This document shows positions 7,208 to 13,751 of a stretch of 14,214 nt of DNA, one piece after another. Origin of the DNA: an uncultured Bacillota bacterium. Lineage in GTDB: Bacteria > Bacillota > Clostridia > Christensenellales > UBA1242. The translations under genes were made by a program, and so were the position numbers. How positions within the stretch are numbered: position 1 is the first letter of the stretch; the number at the start of each line of letters is the position of its first letter. The stretch covers positions 1 to 14,214 of the forward strand of contig CALBYO010000071.1 of the NCBI GenBank assembly GCA_937889705.1, written 5' to 3'. The notes below the pieces were generated by a model. It did no database searches, was not told where the DNA came from, and saw only the letters and a program-made list of their open reading frames with translations.

Positions 7208-7822
7208 ATGTCTATAAAATTGGTAATCTGTGACATAGGAAACACAATTTACAAAGAAGAAAAATCTAATAAGTTTGACAAAATTCAGCAAATCACTCAT
7301 GGCGACTTTGCAGAAATTGTCAATAATTTTTATAGAATTTTCAATAAATCAGACGATAATCTTTTCAACCTAACAAATAAATATCTCAACAGTTTGAATA
7401 TAAATAATGAAAAAATATTTTCTGAACTTTACGAATATTTTAAAACTTTGAAAAATAGGTCAACCCCTGCACAACTAACTAATGAAAATATCTTTGAAGT
7501 ATTTAAATTTATAAGATCAAAAAAAATCAAATTAATTTTAAGTTCAAACTCAAATATTTTAACAAAGAAAAGCGATGACAAATTATTGCCATTCGTTGAT
7601 GAAATTGAAAGAACATATAAAATCGGCTTTCTAAAAGACGAAGCGGGATATTATGAATACATTCAAAACAAATATAAGGTAAAACCAGACGAAATCCTTT
7701 GTATCGGCGATGATGTGTCAAAAGACTTTGAAATTCCTAAAAGTTTTGGCTGGAAAACTTATTTATACGACTCATCATACCCAATTTCAAAAATGATAGA
7801 AGAAATAAACAATCTATTATAA
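7208..7822 (+). CDS. HAD-superfamily hydrolase
   Basis: The 204-residue product has HAD motif I as CDIGNTIY (nucleophile D9), motif II as LSSNSN (S112 or S113), a lysine in the expected region (K138 or K143) and motif IV GDDVSKD (D168, D169, D173). A helical cap of about 85 residues lies between motifs I and II, as in subclass I HAD phosphatases. Position +2 after the nucleophile, normally Asp, is Gly; the DxGN form is also found in active YihX-type sugar-phosphate phosphatases, so the protein is probably catalytic. GGAG at 7199-7202 supports the ATG at 7208; a longer in-frame start at 7175 overlaps the PHP gene and lacks such a site. It likely removes phosphate from a small metabolite, perhaps the product of the two PHP enzymes, but this is only inferred from the operon. 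Confidence 0.85.
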   Translation: MSIKLVICDIGNTIYKEEKSNKFDKIQQITHGDFAEIVNNFYRIFNKSDDNLFNLTNKYLNSLNINNEKIFSELYEYFKTLKNRSTPAQLTNENIFEVFKFIRSKKIKLILSSNSNILTKKSDDKLLPFVDEIERTYKIGFLKDEAGYYEYIQNKYKVKPDEILCIGDDVSKDFEIPKSFGWKTYLYDSSYPISKMIEEINNLL

Positions 7823-7852
7823 AAGCAGGAATTGACCTGCTTTTATTTTTTA
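7820..7852. terminator. Bidirectional rho-independent terminator
   Basis: A 9-bp stem AAAAGCAGG/CCTGCTTTT (7821-7829 with 7836-7844) with a six-base loop is followed by a T-run on the plus strand and by a weaker TTTTATAA tail on the minus strand. It ends the rightward PHP/PHP/HAD operon and the convergent collagen-like gene, whose stop codon overlaps the stem. Confidence 0.85.
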
Positions 7853-8532
7853 CCTAAATATTCTACTATAAGCGACACTGGCATATTTGTGAAATACGAC
7901 TTCGACGAAATGTTTTCTATTTTTGGCGTTGACAGATAAATTCCGCGTTTTGAAACATTCACAAGTTCAAACTTTGTATTAGAGTCTGGAACTGCAACTA
8001 TTCCTTGCGCAATAATTGGCAATGGCCTTTCGTTGTAAATCCATTGACTGCCACCCACATAAATATTGTCTGTATCAACCGCCCTAAAACCTACTGAAAC
8101 AAAATCTGTATCAGGGTCAAAGCCACCGTTTTTGAAAGGTACATACGCGTTTACAATTATCGTCAATTTGTACCAGCCTGGCTCGTTAAATTGAATTGTA
8201 TTGTCATCATTCAAAGTTACATACTCATTTGGGTCAAGTTCTTTTCTAGTAAACGCCATACGGCCGCCACTTATTACAAGTTCGCCTATGTCGCCTATAT
8301 AATCATGATATTTAGCAAGATACGCACTTCTCATGCGAAGATCTCCACCCGCTTCTCCGGTAGGGCCAGTTGGGCCAGTCGCTCCTGTTGCCCCAGTCGC
8401 TCCTGTTGCGCCGGTCGGACCAGTTGGACCGCGACTTCCAGTAATTCCAGTTGGACCAGTCACAACACAACATCTTTTTGGCATTTCACTTTCAAATGGG
8501 CTAACACAACCACACTTACATTTTCTTGTCAT
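7843..8532 (-). CDS. Collagen-like (Gly-X-Y) protein with C-terminal beta-sandwich-like domain
   Basis: The 229-residue product has three parts. A Cys-rich head holds C5, C7, C9, C21 and C22. An uninterrupted collagen-like stretch of twelve Gly-X-Y triplets (26-61, mostly GPT and GAT) follows. The C-terminal domain (about 65-229) is rich in beta strands, with the FNEPGWYKLTI pattern seen in BclA/TNF-like jelly-roll heads of bacterial collagen-like proteins. Such proteins form trimeric filaments on spores or cell surfaces, or serve as phage fibre parts. No signal peptide is visible, which fits a spore-coat or virion protein better than a Sec-exported one. GAGGAGAG precedes the ATG at 8532. The gene has its own promoter and terminators on both sides, so it is separate from the holin operon. 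Role as prophage cargo, fibre or host spore protein is undecided. Confidence 0.8.
   Translation of the reverse strand: MTRKCKCGCVSPFESEMPKRCCVVTGPTGITGSRGPTGPTGATGATGATGATGPTGPTGEAGGDLRMRSAYLAKYHDYIGDIGELVISGGRMAFTRKELDPNEYVTLNDDNTIQFNEPGWYKLTIIVNAYVPFKNGGFDPDTDFVSVGFRAVDTDNIYVGGSQWIYNERPLPIIAQGIVAVPDSNTKFELVNVSKRGIYLSTPKIENISSKSYFTNMPVSLIVEYLGKK
8350..8457 (-). repeat. Collagen-type triplet repeat region in coding sequence
   Basis: Twelve tandem 9-base units encode Gly-X-Y. The region is visibly richer in G and C than its surroundings and contains an exact 18-base tandem duplication beginning at about 8375 and 8393, so repeat number may vary by slippage. Confidence 0.85.
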
Positions 8533-8552
8533 AACACTCTCTCCTCTGTTTC

Positions 8553-8582
8553 ATTATATAAACGAACTGTAAAAAGTGTTCA
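8553..8582 (-). promoter_or_regulatory. Candidate promoter of the collagen-like gene
   Basis: On the minus strand TGAACA (8577-8582) and a perfect TATAAT (8553-8558) are separated by 18 bp, ahead of a strong ribosome site and the ATG at 8532. It lies directly downstream of the holin-operon terminator, so the gene appears to be transcribed on its own. Confidence 0.6.
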
Positions 8583-8588
8583 TCGCGC

Positions 8589-8620
8589 AAAAAAACTACC
8601 CAATAACGGGTAGTTTTTTT
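8589..8620. terminator. Bidirectional rho-independent terminator after the holin genes
   Basis: A 13-bp stem (8589-8601 with 8608-8620) has a CTACCC/GGGTAG core closed by A/T runs and a six-base loop. Read on the minus strand it follows the stop of the second holin by three bases and ends the phage late operon. Confidence 0.9.
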
Positions 8621-8622
8621 AA

Positions 8623-8904
8623 TTATTTTACATCTTTGTCATCACTTGCTTCTTCGTCTTTTTTGTCTTCTGATTTTTCATCTTCCGGCAAAATAGTTTC
8701 AAGATTTTCATCTTTCTTATCAGTGCCTGTTGGTGCTGCAACAACACCTAAAACAACAAGCACACCAGCAACAGCCATGATTATATCAGCAACAAGTTTG
8801 CCATCTGGGATAAAACCAAACAGTCTGCCAAACGCCTCAACAAGCACAACCACTGCCGCTGCAAGTGCAGTCCAAAAGCTGTAACTCTTAAACTTGTTTT
8901 TCAT
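8623..8904 (-). CDS. Phage holin, phi-LC3-like
   Basis: The 93-residue product begins with a short basic stretch (MKNKFKSYSFW), then two hydrophobic segments (about 11-28 and 38-58) joined by a short FGFIPDGK turn, then PTGTDKKD and a highly acidic, Lys/Asp/Glu-rich tail. This matches the phi-LC3/Phage_holin_1 family, which forms lesions in the cytoplasmic membrane so that endolysin can reach the wall. AGGAGGGG at 8909-8916 fixes the ATG at 8904; a TTG at 8919 in the same frame overlaps that site and is rejected. The start overlaps the end of the upstream BhlA-type holin gene by 17 bases. It is the last gene of the late operon, directly before a strong terminator. The long acidic tail (about 30 residues) is more extreme than in typical members. 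Confidence 0.85.
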   Translation of the reverse strand: MKNKFKSYSFWTALAAAVVVLVEAFGRLFGFIPDGKLVADIIMAVAGVLVVLGVVAAPTGTDKKDENLETILPEDEKSEDKKDEEASDDKDVK

Positions 8905-9235
8905 GTTTCCCCTCCTCAATCTTTTGTGGTTTTTTGATAATCTTTTTAATTTCCTTCACATCTTTCTTAACAACTTGCACTTCATCATGCACTTTTTTAA
9001 TTAAATGTGAATTATCATCAACTTTATCTTTTGTTTCCTCAACTGATTGTTTTATATCTTCTGTATGCTTTTTAAGGTCTAACGCCTGCGTAAGATTTTT
9101 GTTAATGTGTTCAATGAAATCATTGTATTTTTGCTCACGCTTAGCACTATCCTTCAAAAGGTAACTAAGGAGTAAAACAAACAAAACTGCAAATATTCCG
9201 TTCGATATGACAATGTTTAATATGTCTTGCCACAT
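8888..9235 (-). CDS. BhlA/UviB-type holin-like protein
   Basis: The 115-residue product starts MWQDILNIVISNGIFAVLFVLLLSYLL: a single N-terminal membrane segment (about 5-27) followed at once by a Lys/Glu-rich helix, the hallmark of the BhlA/UviB bacteriocin-holin family. Typical members are 70-90 residues. Here the cytoplasmic part is longer (28-115), with regular spacing of hydrophobic residues (IKQSVEETKDKVDDNSHLI) that predicts a coiled coil. The start at 9235 lies two bases after the TAG of the upstream coiled-coil gene, with only a weak GAGA ribosome site, so translational coupling is likely. It overlaps the phi-LC3-like holin gene downstream. It may act as a holin, or as a partner or modulator of the second holin. 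Confidence 0.8.
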   Translation of the reverse strand: MWQDILNIVISNGIFAVLFVLLLSYLLKDSAKREQKYNDFIEHINKNLTQALDLKKHTEDIKQSVEETKDKVDDNSHLIKKVHDEVQVVKKDVKEIKKIIKKPQKIEEGKHEKQV

Positions 9236-9237
9236 GA

Positions 9238-9933
9238 CTATTTTTCTCGTGAAAATGTTTCCGCATATAGAGTATCAAAGTACTCGCCAAGTTCACTTTT
9301 ATATTTCTCGTCTTCAAGTTCTGCAATGGCTTGCTGCTTTGGCATTTCTTGTAAGAAGTTTTTAACAACATTATATTTTTCTTCAAATTTCATGTTGTCA
9401 ACTTTTTCTTGACCAAACTTTGAAACAAGATTTAAAAGTTCTTCATTGTCAGAATTATTTTCTTTGTTCATCTCTTCTTCGTGCTTGGCCTTGCTTTCTA
9501 AAAAGTCTTTTCTCCTTTTTAAAATGTCCAAATTTATCTCTTCAATTTCACCAGCAATTTTGGCTGCGTATGAAATATCAAACGAAGCAAGCGCCATGTT
9601 TTTTTGTTGCTCTAAAAGTGAACGCTCGTTTTCCAGTTTAAAAATTTGACCTTCAAACTCTTTTTGAGCCTGATTTTCATCATCAAGTTTTTCTTCTTCA
9701 AATTCTTTCATAACTTCGTCATAAATAGAATTTTTTTCAGAATTTTCAACTTGAATTTGAGCCTTGTCAATAAACTGTTCTAAGTCGTCTGCGGATTTTT
9801 CATTTGGAATTGTTTGTTCCAAACTTTTTTTAAATGAATATTTGCTGTCAATATTTTTTAATTTTTCTGCAAGCTTTTCGCGTTTAGAATTTTCTTCTAA
9901 ATTGAATTCGTCAGAAAATTTGTATGCGTACAT
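9238..9933 (-). CDS. Phage coiled-coil protein of unknown function
   Basis: From the ATG at 9933 the product is 231 residues, acidic and almost wholly helical by composition, with a strong coiled-coil pattern between about 75 and 165 (repeated EFEGQIFKLENERSLLEQQ and EIEEINLDILKRRKDFLE). It has no membrane segment or recognised catalytic motif. It follows the gp10-like gene, the place that P22 gives to gp26, the trimeric coiled-coil tail needle of 233 residues; size and fold class fit but I see no sequence signature, so this is only a suggestion. GGAGG at 9941-9945 supports 9933. An in-frame ATG at 10008, two bases after the upstream stop but without a Shine-Dalgarno site, would add 25 residues. 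Confidence 0.7.
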   Translation of the reverse strand: MYAYKFSDEFNLEENSKREKLAEKLKNIDSKYSFKKSLEQTIPNEKSADDLEQFIDKAQIQVENSEKNSIYDEVMKEFEEEKLDDENQAQKEFEGQIFKLENERSLLEQQKNMALASFDISYAAKIAGEIEEINLDILKRRKDFLESKAKHEEEMNKENNSDNEELLNLVSKFGQEKVDNMKFEEKYNVVKNFLQEMPKQQAIAELEDEKYKSELGEYFDTLYAETFSREK

Positions 9934-9940
9934 AGTGTAT

Positions 9941-9945
9941 CCTCC
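9941..9945 (-). promoter_or_regulatory. RBS deciding the start of the coiled-coil gene
   Basis: A consensus GGAGG on the minus strand lies seven bases before the ATG at 9933, whereas the upstream in-frame ATG at 10008 has none. Both could be used: re-initiation at 10008 after the gp10-like stop and direct initiation at 9933. Confidence 0.6.
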
Positions 9946-10010
9946 ATAATAATTGAAATCTAAATTGTTTTGTTTTTGAATTTGCTTGTTAAAGTTTTTA
10001 ATTTTCATAA

Positions 10011-11510
10011 TTAATCTGTAACGGACACCTCTATTTCTGCATTAGAAATTTGAACAGCAGTGCTTTCACTTTCAAATCCAATTTGAAACATTTCACCTTC
10101 TAAGTTTGGTAAAATTTTTGTTGTTTTGCTTGCTCCATTAACATCATATTCTTTTTTAAATTTATCTGTTCTGACTATAACTTTGCAAGGTCCGTTTGCC
10201 ATTAAATTAATAGTTTTTATCTTTTTAGGCTTGCTCGCCTGTCCCAAATTTGTAAAGGCAGAAACCCAGGATTTTTTCAAATTGGCTGAAAAATATTTTC
10301 CATTTTTTGAAAGTTGAGCCAACTTATTTTTATGCTCTCCATTAAATGCAAAAACAAGTTTGTTGGTCGCTCCATATTCAATCGCGCACATCGACTTAAT
10401 GTCAACGCCTCTAACAATTTCAATCGCACCACTTTTCATATCATATTCGAGAAGTGCATTGTTAACATATCCGCCAGAATAATTTTCACAACCAATATTT
10501 TCGTCGTCACCAAAATTAATTTTTGTTGCCAAATAATATTTGCCATTATAAAAAGCGCATGAACAATTTTCGTTGTCTATATTTTCCAAAAGACTTTCAA
10601 TTTGAGTTGAGATTTTTGTGGACGAATATCCGTTGAACGAATATAATCCGTCTTTTGCCAAAAACATAATTTTGTCGCCGCATAAACATATTGAATTTGA
10701 ATATATTTTCCCACTCGCCGCAAAAAGGTCAGTTATCGCAAAATCTTCTTGGGAACTATAAGCAGATAATTTTGAAATGCCAAATTCTTTGAATATGTAA
10801 ACAAAATCATTAAAATTTACAACCTTGATAAGAGCGCCTTTGTCGTCCGCCAAGTTGAAATATTTGGTGTCGCTTTCTGCCCAACCTGTCGGGTCTAAAT
10901 TGTCAGAATATACCAACTTATTTCTATTGCCAGATTCGATGGCAAAAATCCTATTGTAATGCTTGCACATAGAAATAATTTTCGGTGCATTGGTCAAAAG
11001 GGAATTGACATTCTGTGGGTGATAAACAAGCATGCCGTCCGTTTCAGAAGTTACAAGCATAACATCTTCGCCATTCAAGTTGTAATAAATCGCATTTGGA
11101 ATTGAAGTGAAAGAAACATCATTTAACGCTTGATATATCATTGGCGCTTGGCTCACAAGCTCGCAAAAATAAAGTTTGTTGTCCGCACTTATAAGTAAAA
11201 TATTGTCTTTTTCTTTTGTAAGCGTGTTGAAATAAGGATAAAGCCAAACTTTATTAATTGCAGTTGGAGCGCTAACAAAAGTTAGATTGTGCTCGCTCGA
11301 CGAACTTTCGCTGTCAAGCAATTTTAATTCTTCAACGCCATAACCTGATTTTAACGCACCATTCGTGCGTCTAAAATTATATGACATTTTCGCCACATTC
11401 ATTGGCAAACTATTTTCATCAATATCGCAATTTGCTGGCTGCAAAAAGTTGTCGATTTTAAATTTTATTGTCTTGCTATTTTTTAATTTAAGTGGTTTTT
11501 TATAAAACAT
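10011..11510 (-). CDS. P22 gp10-like tail hub / DNA stabilisation protein
   Basis: From the ATG at 11510 the product is 499 residues, close to the 472 of P22 gp10. It is rich in beta strands with repeated hydrophobic-turn units (KVWLYPYF, NKLYFCEL, YNRIFAIESGNRNKLVYSDNLDPTGW, FNDFVYIFKEFGISKLS, DKIMFLAKDGLYSFNGYS, GKYYLAT) that suggest a beta-propeller-like body. The segment RIFAIESGNRNKLVYSD followed by NLDPTGW is typical of podovirus head-completion and tail hub proteins, which plug the portal after packaging. The last 90 residues look like a separate beta domain. A GTG at 11519 is in frame but overlaps the AGGAGG site (11519-11524), so 11510 is chosen. The start shares one base with the stop of the gp4-like gene (TAATG), indicating coupled translation. 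Confidence 0.7.
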   Translation of the reverse strand: MFYKKPLKLKNSKTIKFKIDNFLQPANCDIDENSLPMNVAKMSYNFRRTNGALKSGYGVEELKLLDSESSSSEHNLTFVSAPTAINKVWLYPYFNTLTKEKDNILLISADNKLYFCELVSQAPMIYQALNDVSFTSIPNAIYYNLNGEDVMLVTSETDGMLVYHPQNVNSLLTNAPKIISMCKHYNRIFAIESGNRNKLVYSDNLDPTGWAESDTKYFNLADDKGALIKVVNFNDFVYIFKEFGISKLSAYSSQEDFAITDLFAASGKIYSNSICLCGDKIMFLAKDGLYSFNGYSSTKISTQIESLLENIDNENCSCAFYNGKYYLATKINFGDDENIGCENYSGGYVNNALLEYDMKSGAIEIVRGVDIKSMCAIEYGATNKLVFAFNGEHKNKLAQLSKNGKYFSANLKKSWVSAFTNLGQASKPKKIKTINLMANGPCKVIVRTDKFKKEYDVNGASKTTKILPNLEGEMFQIGFESESTAVQISNAEIEVSVTD

Positions 11511-12079
11511 TAAAACCACCTCCTCACTGGCAATTTAATATTATTTTTTTTGCTGTTTCTTATAAATAACGCATCTTTGAAACGCTTTTCCCAAACGGCA
11601 GCATCTTCGTGTAAACCATTGATAAATGAATATTCCATCGCCACCCCAAAAGCAAGCGTTATCTCAGAAACTTTGTTTGAAAAAGATTCCATTGTAGTTG
11701 ATAAACTAGTCAAACCAGTTGGCAAATATTTGTATACAATTTCCGCTTCGTCAGTGTCCACTTCAATATAATCTGGAAAAATTTTGTACTTTAATTTCTC
11801 GCCGTTTTTGTCACGAAGAGAAACAACTTCCAAAAATTTTTTAGACAAATCAGAAAGCAAAATCTTCTTATCACTAACCGAAATGCTTTCTTTTTTCAAA
11901 AGCGGAATATAGTCTGATGCGACTTCTTGATAAGTTAAATTTAAACATTTTAGAAGGAAGTTTATTTGACTTTTAAATGTATCACTTAAACTATCAAAAT
12001 CTTCTGCATCAATTTTTTCGCATAAATCTTCTTTGTTTAAAAACAAGCACGCTGTTTTTAAAATGCTTTTAATTGTCAT
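11510..12079 (-). CDS. P22 gp4-like head-tail connector
   Basis: The 189-residue product is mainly helical and ends in LPVRRWF, a C-terminal pattern common to gp4-like tail accessory/adaptor proteins of short-tailed phages (P22 gp4 is 166 residues). A helical start (IKSILKTACLFL), a beta segment in the middle (LKYKIFPDYIEVDTDEAEIVYKYLP) and a final helix pair (EITLAFGVAMEYSFINGLHEDAAVWEKRFKDAL) resemble connector folds that bind the portal ring. AGGAG seven bases upstream supports the ATG at 12079. It precedes the gp10-like gene with a one-base stop/start overlap, matching the gene 4 to gene 10 order of P22. Family identity is from layout and motif, not from an alignment. Confidence 0.7.
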   Translation of the reverse strand: MTIKSILKTACLFLNKEDLCEKIDAEDFDSLSDTFKSQINFLLKCLNLTYQEVASDYIPLLKKESISVSDKKILLSDLSKKFLEVVSLRDKNGEKLKYKIFPDYIEVDTDEAEIVYKYLPTGLTSLSTTMESFSNKVSEITLAFGVAMEYSFINGLHEDAAVWEKRFKDALFIRNSKKNNIKLPVRRWF

Positions 12080-12098
12080 AGTATTCTCCTAAAAAACA

Positions 12099-12201
12099 TT
12101 TTTCGATTTTTTTATAATTTTTCAATAATTTTTTTAAATTTTTCGAATTTTTCATATTTTTTAATAATTTTTTATAATTTTTCTTACATTTTTATAATTT
12201 T
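12099..12201. repeat. Phased T-tract array in an AT-rich spacer
   Basis: The gap between the small phage gene and the gp4-like gene (12080-12191) is almost pure A/T. It contains about eleven runs of four to seven T on the plus strand, centred near 12101, 12110, 12120, 12132, 12141, 12150, 12160, 12170, 12180, 12191 and 12200, a mean spacing of about 9.9 bp. The separators are ATAA, CGA, CATA and similar, and TTTTTTATAATTTTTC occurs twice. Tracts in phase with the helix predict strong intrinsic curvature. As RNA it is an unstructured A-rich leader. No gene, terminator or promoter is evident in it apart from the ribosome site at its left end. Confidence 0.7.
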
Positions 12202-12506
12202 CTAAGTATTTTTTCTGTTTGTTTATATATTTCTTTTTGATTTTTTAAATCAATTTTTTCATTTTGTGCATCAATTTCTGCGAATATTTTTTTACTATTT
12301 TCAACTCTGGTTTTTCTAACAAGTTCAACAGTCCGAGAATCTAAAACACGATAGGGAACAGTTAACGAGTAACTGCCCCCAATTTGTGCCTTATTGTGAA
12401 CCTCAAAAACTTTTCTTTTCGTGTTGTAAAAAATCTGATAATTTTTATCAATTTCTTGCAATCTCGAAAGAACAAAATAAACATCATTTTTGATTTCAAT
12501 TAACAT
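12192..12506 (-). CDS. Small conserved phage protein of unknown function
   Basis: From the ATG at 12506 the product is 104 residues. It begins MLIEIKNDVYFVLSRLQEID, has a short beta core (FYNTKRKVFEVHN, SYSLTVPYRVLDSRTVELV) and ends in a long charged helix (about 70-104). Proteins of this look occur next to capsid genes in phages of Clostridia and are annotated as hypothetical; the position suggests a head-associated or connector-chaperone role, but no function is known to me. AGGAAG six bases before the ATG fixes the start. The frame can be extended to 12599 through the end of the capsid gene, giving a Gln-rich N-terminus that is merely the repetitive capsid tail read in another frame. It starts 11 bases after the capsid stop. 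Confidence 0.7.
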   Translation of the reverse strand: MLIEIKNDVYFVLSRLQEIDKNYQIFYNTKRKVFEVHNKAQIGGSYSLTVPYRVLDSRTVELVRKTRVENSKKIFAEIDAQNEKIDLKNQKEIYKQTEKILRKL

Positions 12507-12516
12507 ATTTTTCTTC

Positions 12517-13734
12517 CTATGCCGAAGTTGTTGTAGTTGAAGTTGTTGCAAATGGATTTGTAACAGTTGACAAAATGCCAGAAATTTTTGCTTGCGCATT
12601 TGGTTTGTTACAGATCAAATCTGCATACTTAACAAGAGTAGCGGAGTATGTCGCTTCGTTAGCGTTTTGTTTAATAACTCTGCCATCTTCTCCTTCAAGC
12701 CATTTCCAATCGCAAAGTTGATGCAAAGTAAATTCATCTGTGTTCAAAACATACATTGTGTCATCTTCAACAAATCTATCAGCATAAATTGGAACACCAT
12801 TGTATGTCATTGCTTTGTATCCACCAGCAAGTTCCATAATGTCAATGTTTCTTCTGAAATATGACAAATATTTTTGATATGCTTTTCTTACTGCGTTTGA
12901 GCAAGTAATAAAGTTTGCTGTGCTTCCACCAACTTCTTCCAAATGGTCTAATGCGCCTTGAATAACATCATCAGCAATTTCTTGTGATGTTGTTGATGTA
13001 TAAGGTTTAAGCCATTTATAATCGCTTCTTGTCAAACCATAAAGAGTTGTAGAGTCTGAGAAGATTGCACCAAGTCCTGTAATTTCAAGGTCTTTTGAAT
13101 TTTGAACATAAATAGTTTGATCTTTTGCAATAGTTGGTGCAGTTGCAGGCATATCAAGAGTGATAGTTTTGTTTACCCTATCAACATAGTTAATTCTGAT
13201 ACCTTGACCATTAGAAACAGCAGTTGAACCGCTGTAAAAATCTACAATCATACCTTCAATTAAGTTTCTTACGCTGTCGCAAGTAATAACTTTTGTTGAT
13301 GAATTGTAGTTTGTAACTTTTGCAAGTAAACCTGAACCATCGCCATATAACATACGACCAAAGTTAAAGCTGCTTGCTTTAATTAAACCTTCCATTTCAG
13401 CATTTAATAAGTTCACAAAAGCACCTGCTGAGTTCATAGACGCTCTCATCGCTTTATCTGAAATTTCGATTTTTCCATATAAGTTTTTAAGTTCTGATGT
13501 AAATTGAACATATTTATTTTCACCAGCAGTTGGGAGTTTACCAGTTTCTGTTCCAGCACCAATTCCCCCGTTAATTCCGTAAGGTGCAAGTTTAATAATT
13601 TTCTTGCCCCAAACATCTTTTGTTGATTGTTCGATTTTACCAAGAAGTGGGTTCGCATTTACATTTAATTGATTTGCAACAACTCCAAGGTAAACGTTTT
13701 TAAGTGCGTTTGAAGCACTTGTAAGTGATACCAT
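12517..13734 (-). CDS. Phage major capsid protein (HK97-fold type)
   Basis: The 405-residue product follows a scaffold-like gene and precedes connector genes, as major capsid genes do. Its N-terminal part (1-130) contains an N-arm-like helix, a TETGKLPTAGENKYVQFTSEL extended loop region and the helical stretch KNLYGKIEISDKAMRASM with LLNAEMEGLIKASSFNFGRMLYGDG (spine-helix-like). Residues 134-215 form an inserted beta-rich domain (VTNYNSSTKVITCDSV through DQTIYVQN). Residues 255-390 hold an A-domain-like part with WKWLEGEDGRVI. The protein ends in a Thr/Ser-rich tail (ATTSTTTTSA). No N-terminal prohead-protease fusion is seen. AAGGAG six bases upstream supports the ATG at 13734. The strong match to phage coat proteins with this KIEISDKA and GDGSG pattern makes the call fairly firm; the exact family needs a profile search. 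Confidence 0.88.
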   Translation of the reverse strand: MVSLTSASNALKNVYLGVVANQLNVNANPLLGKIEQSTKDVWGKKIIKLAPYGINGGIGAGTETGKLPTAGENKYVQFTSELKNLYGKIEISDKAMRASMNSAGAFVNLLNAEMEGLIKASSFNFGRMLYGDGSGLLAKVTNYNSSTKVITCDSVRNLIEGMIVDFYSGSTAVSNGQGIRINYVDRVNKTITLDMPATAPTIAKDQTIYVQNSKDLEITGLGAIFSDSTTLYGLTRSDYKWLKPYTSTTSQEIADDVIQGALDHLEEVGGSTANFITCSNAVRKAYQKYLSYFRRNIDIMELAGGYKAMTYNGVPIYADRFVEDDTMYVLNTDEFTLHQLCDWKWLEGEDGRVIKQNANEATYSATLVKYADLICNKPNAQAKISGILSTVTNPFATTSTTTTSA

Positions 13735-13751
13735 AATATTCTCCTTTAAAT

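Noticed and set aside
8333..8572. Pro/Val-rich repetitive plus-strand frame
   Set aside because: It is the complement of the collagen-like Gly-X-Y repeats; the minus-strand gene has a promoter, ribosome site and sensible domain structure, and this frame has none.
7820..8620. Prophage attachment site in the host/phage junction
   Set aside because: No tRNA end or direct repeat pair can be shown within the window because the other prophage end is absent; kept only as a suggestion.
12099..12201. T-rich repeats as a CRISPR array or tandem terminators
   Set aside because: Units are about ten bases with no unique spacers, and no GC-containing stem precedes the T-runs.
12507..12599. N-terminal extension of the small phage gene with a Gln-rich stretch
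   Set aside because: It overlaps the Thr-codon-rich end of the capsid gene in another frame; the ATG at 12506 has a good ribosome site.
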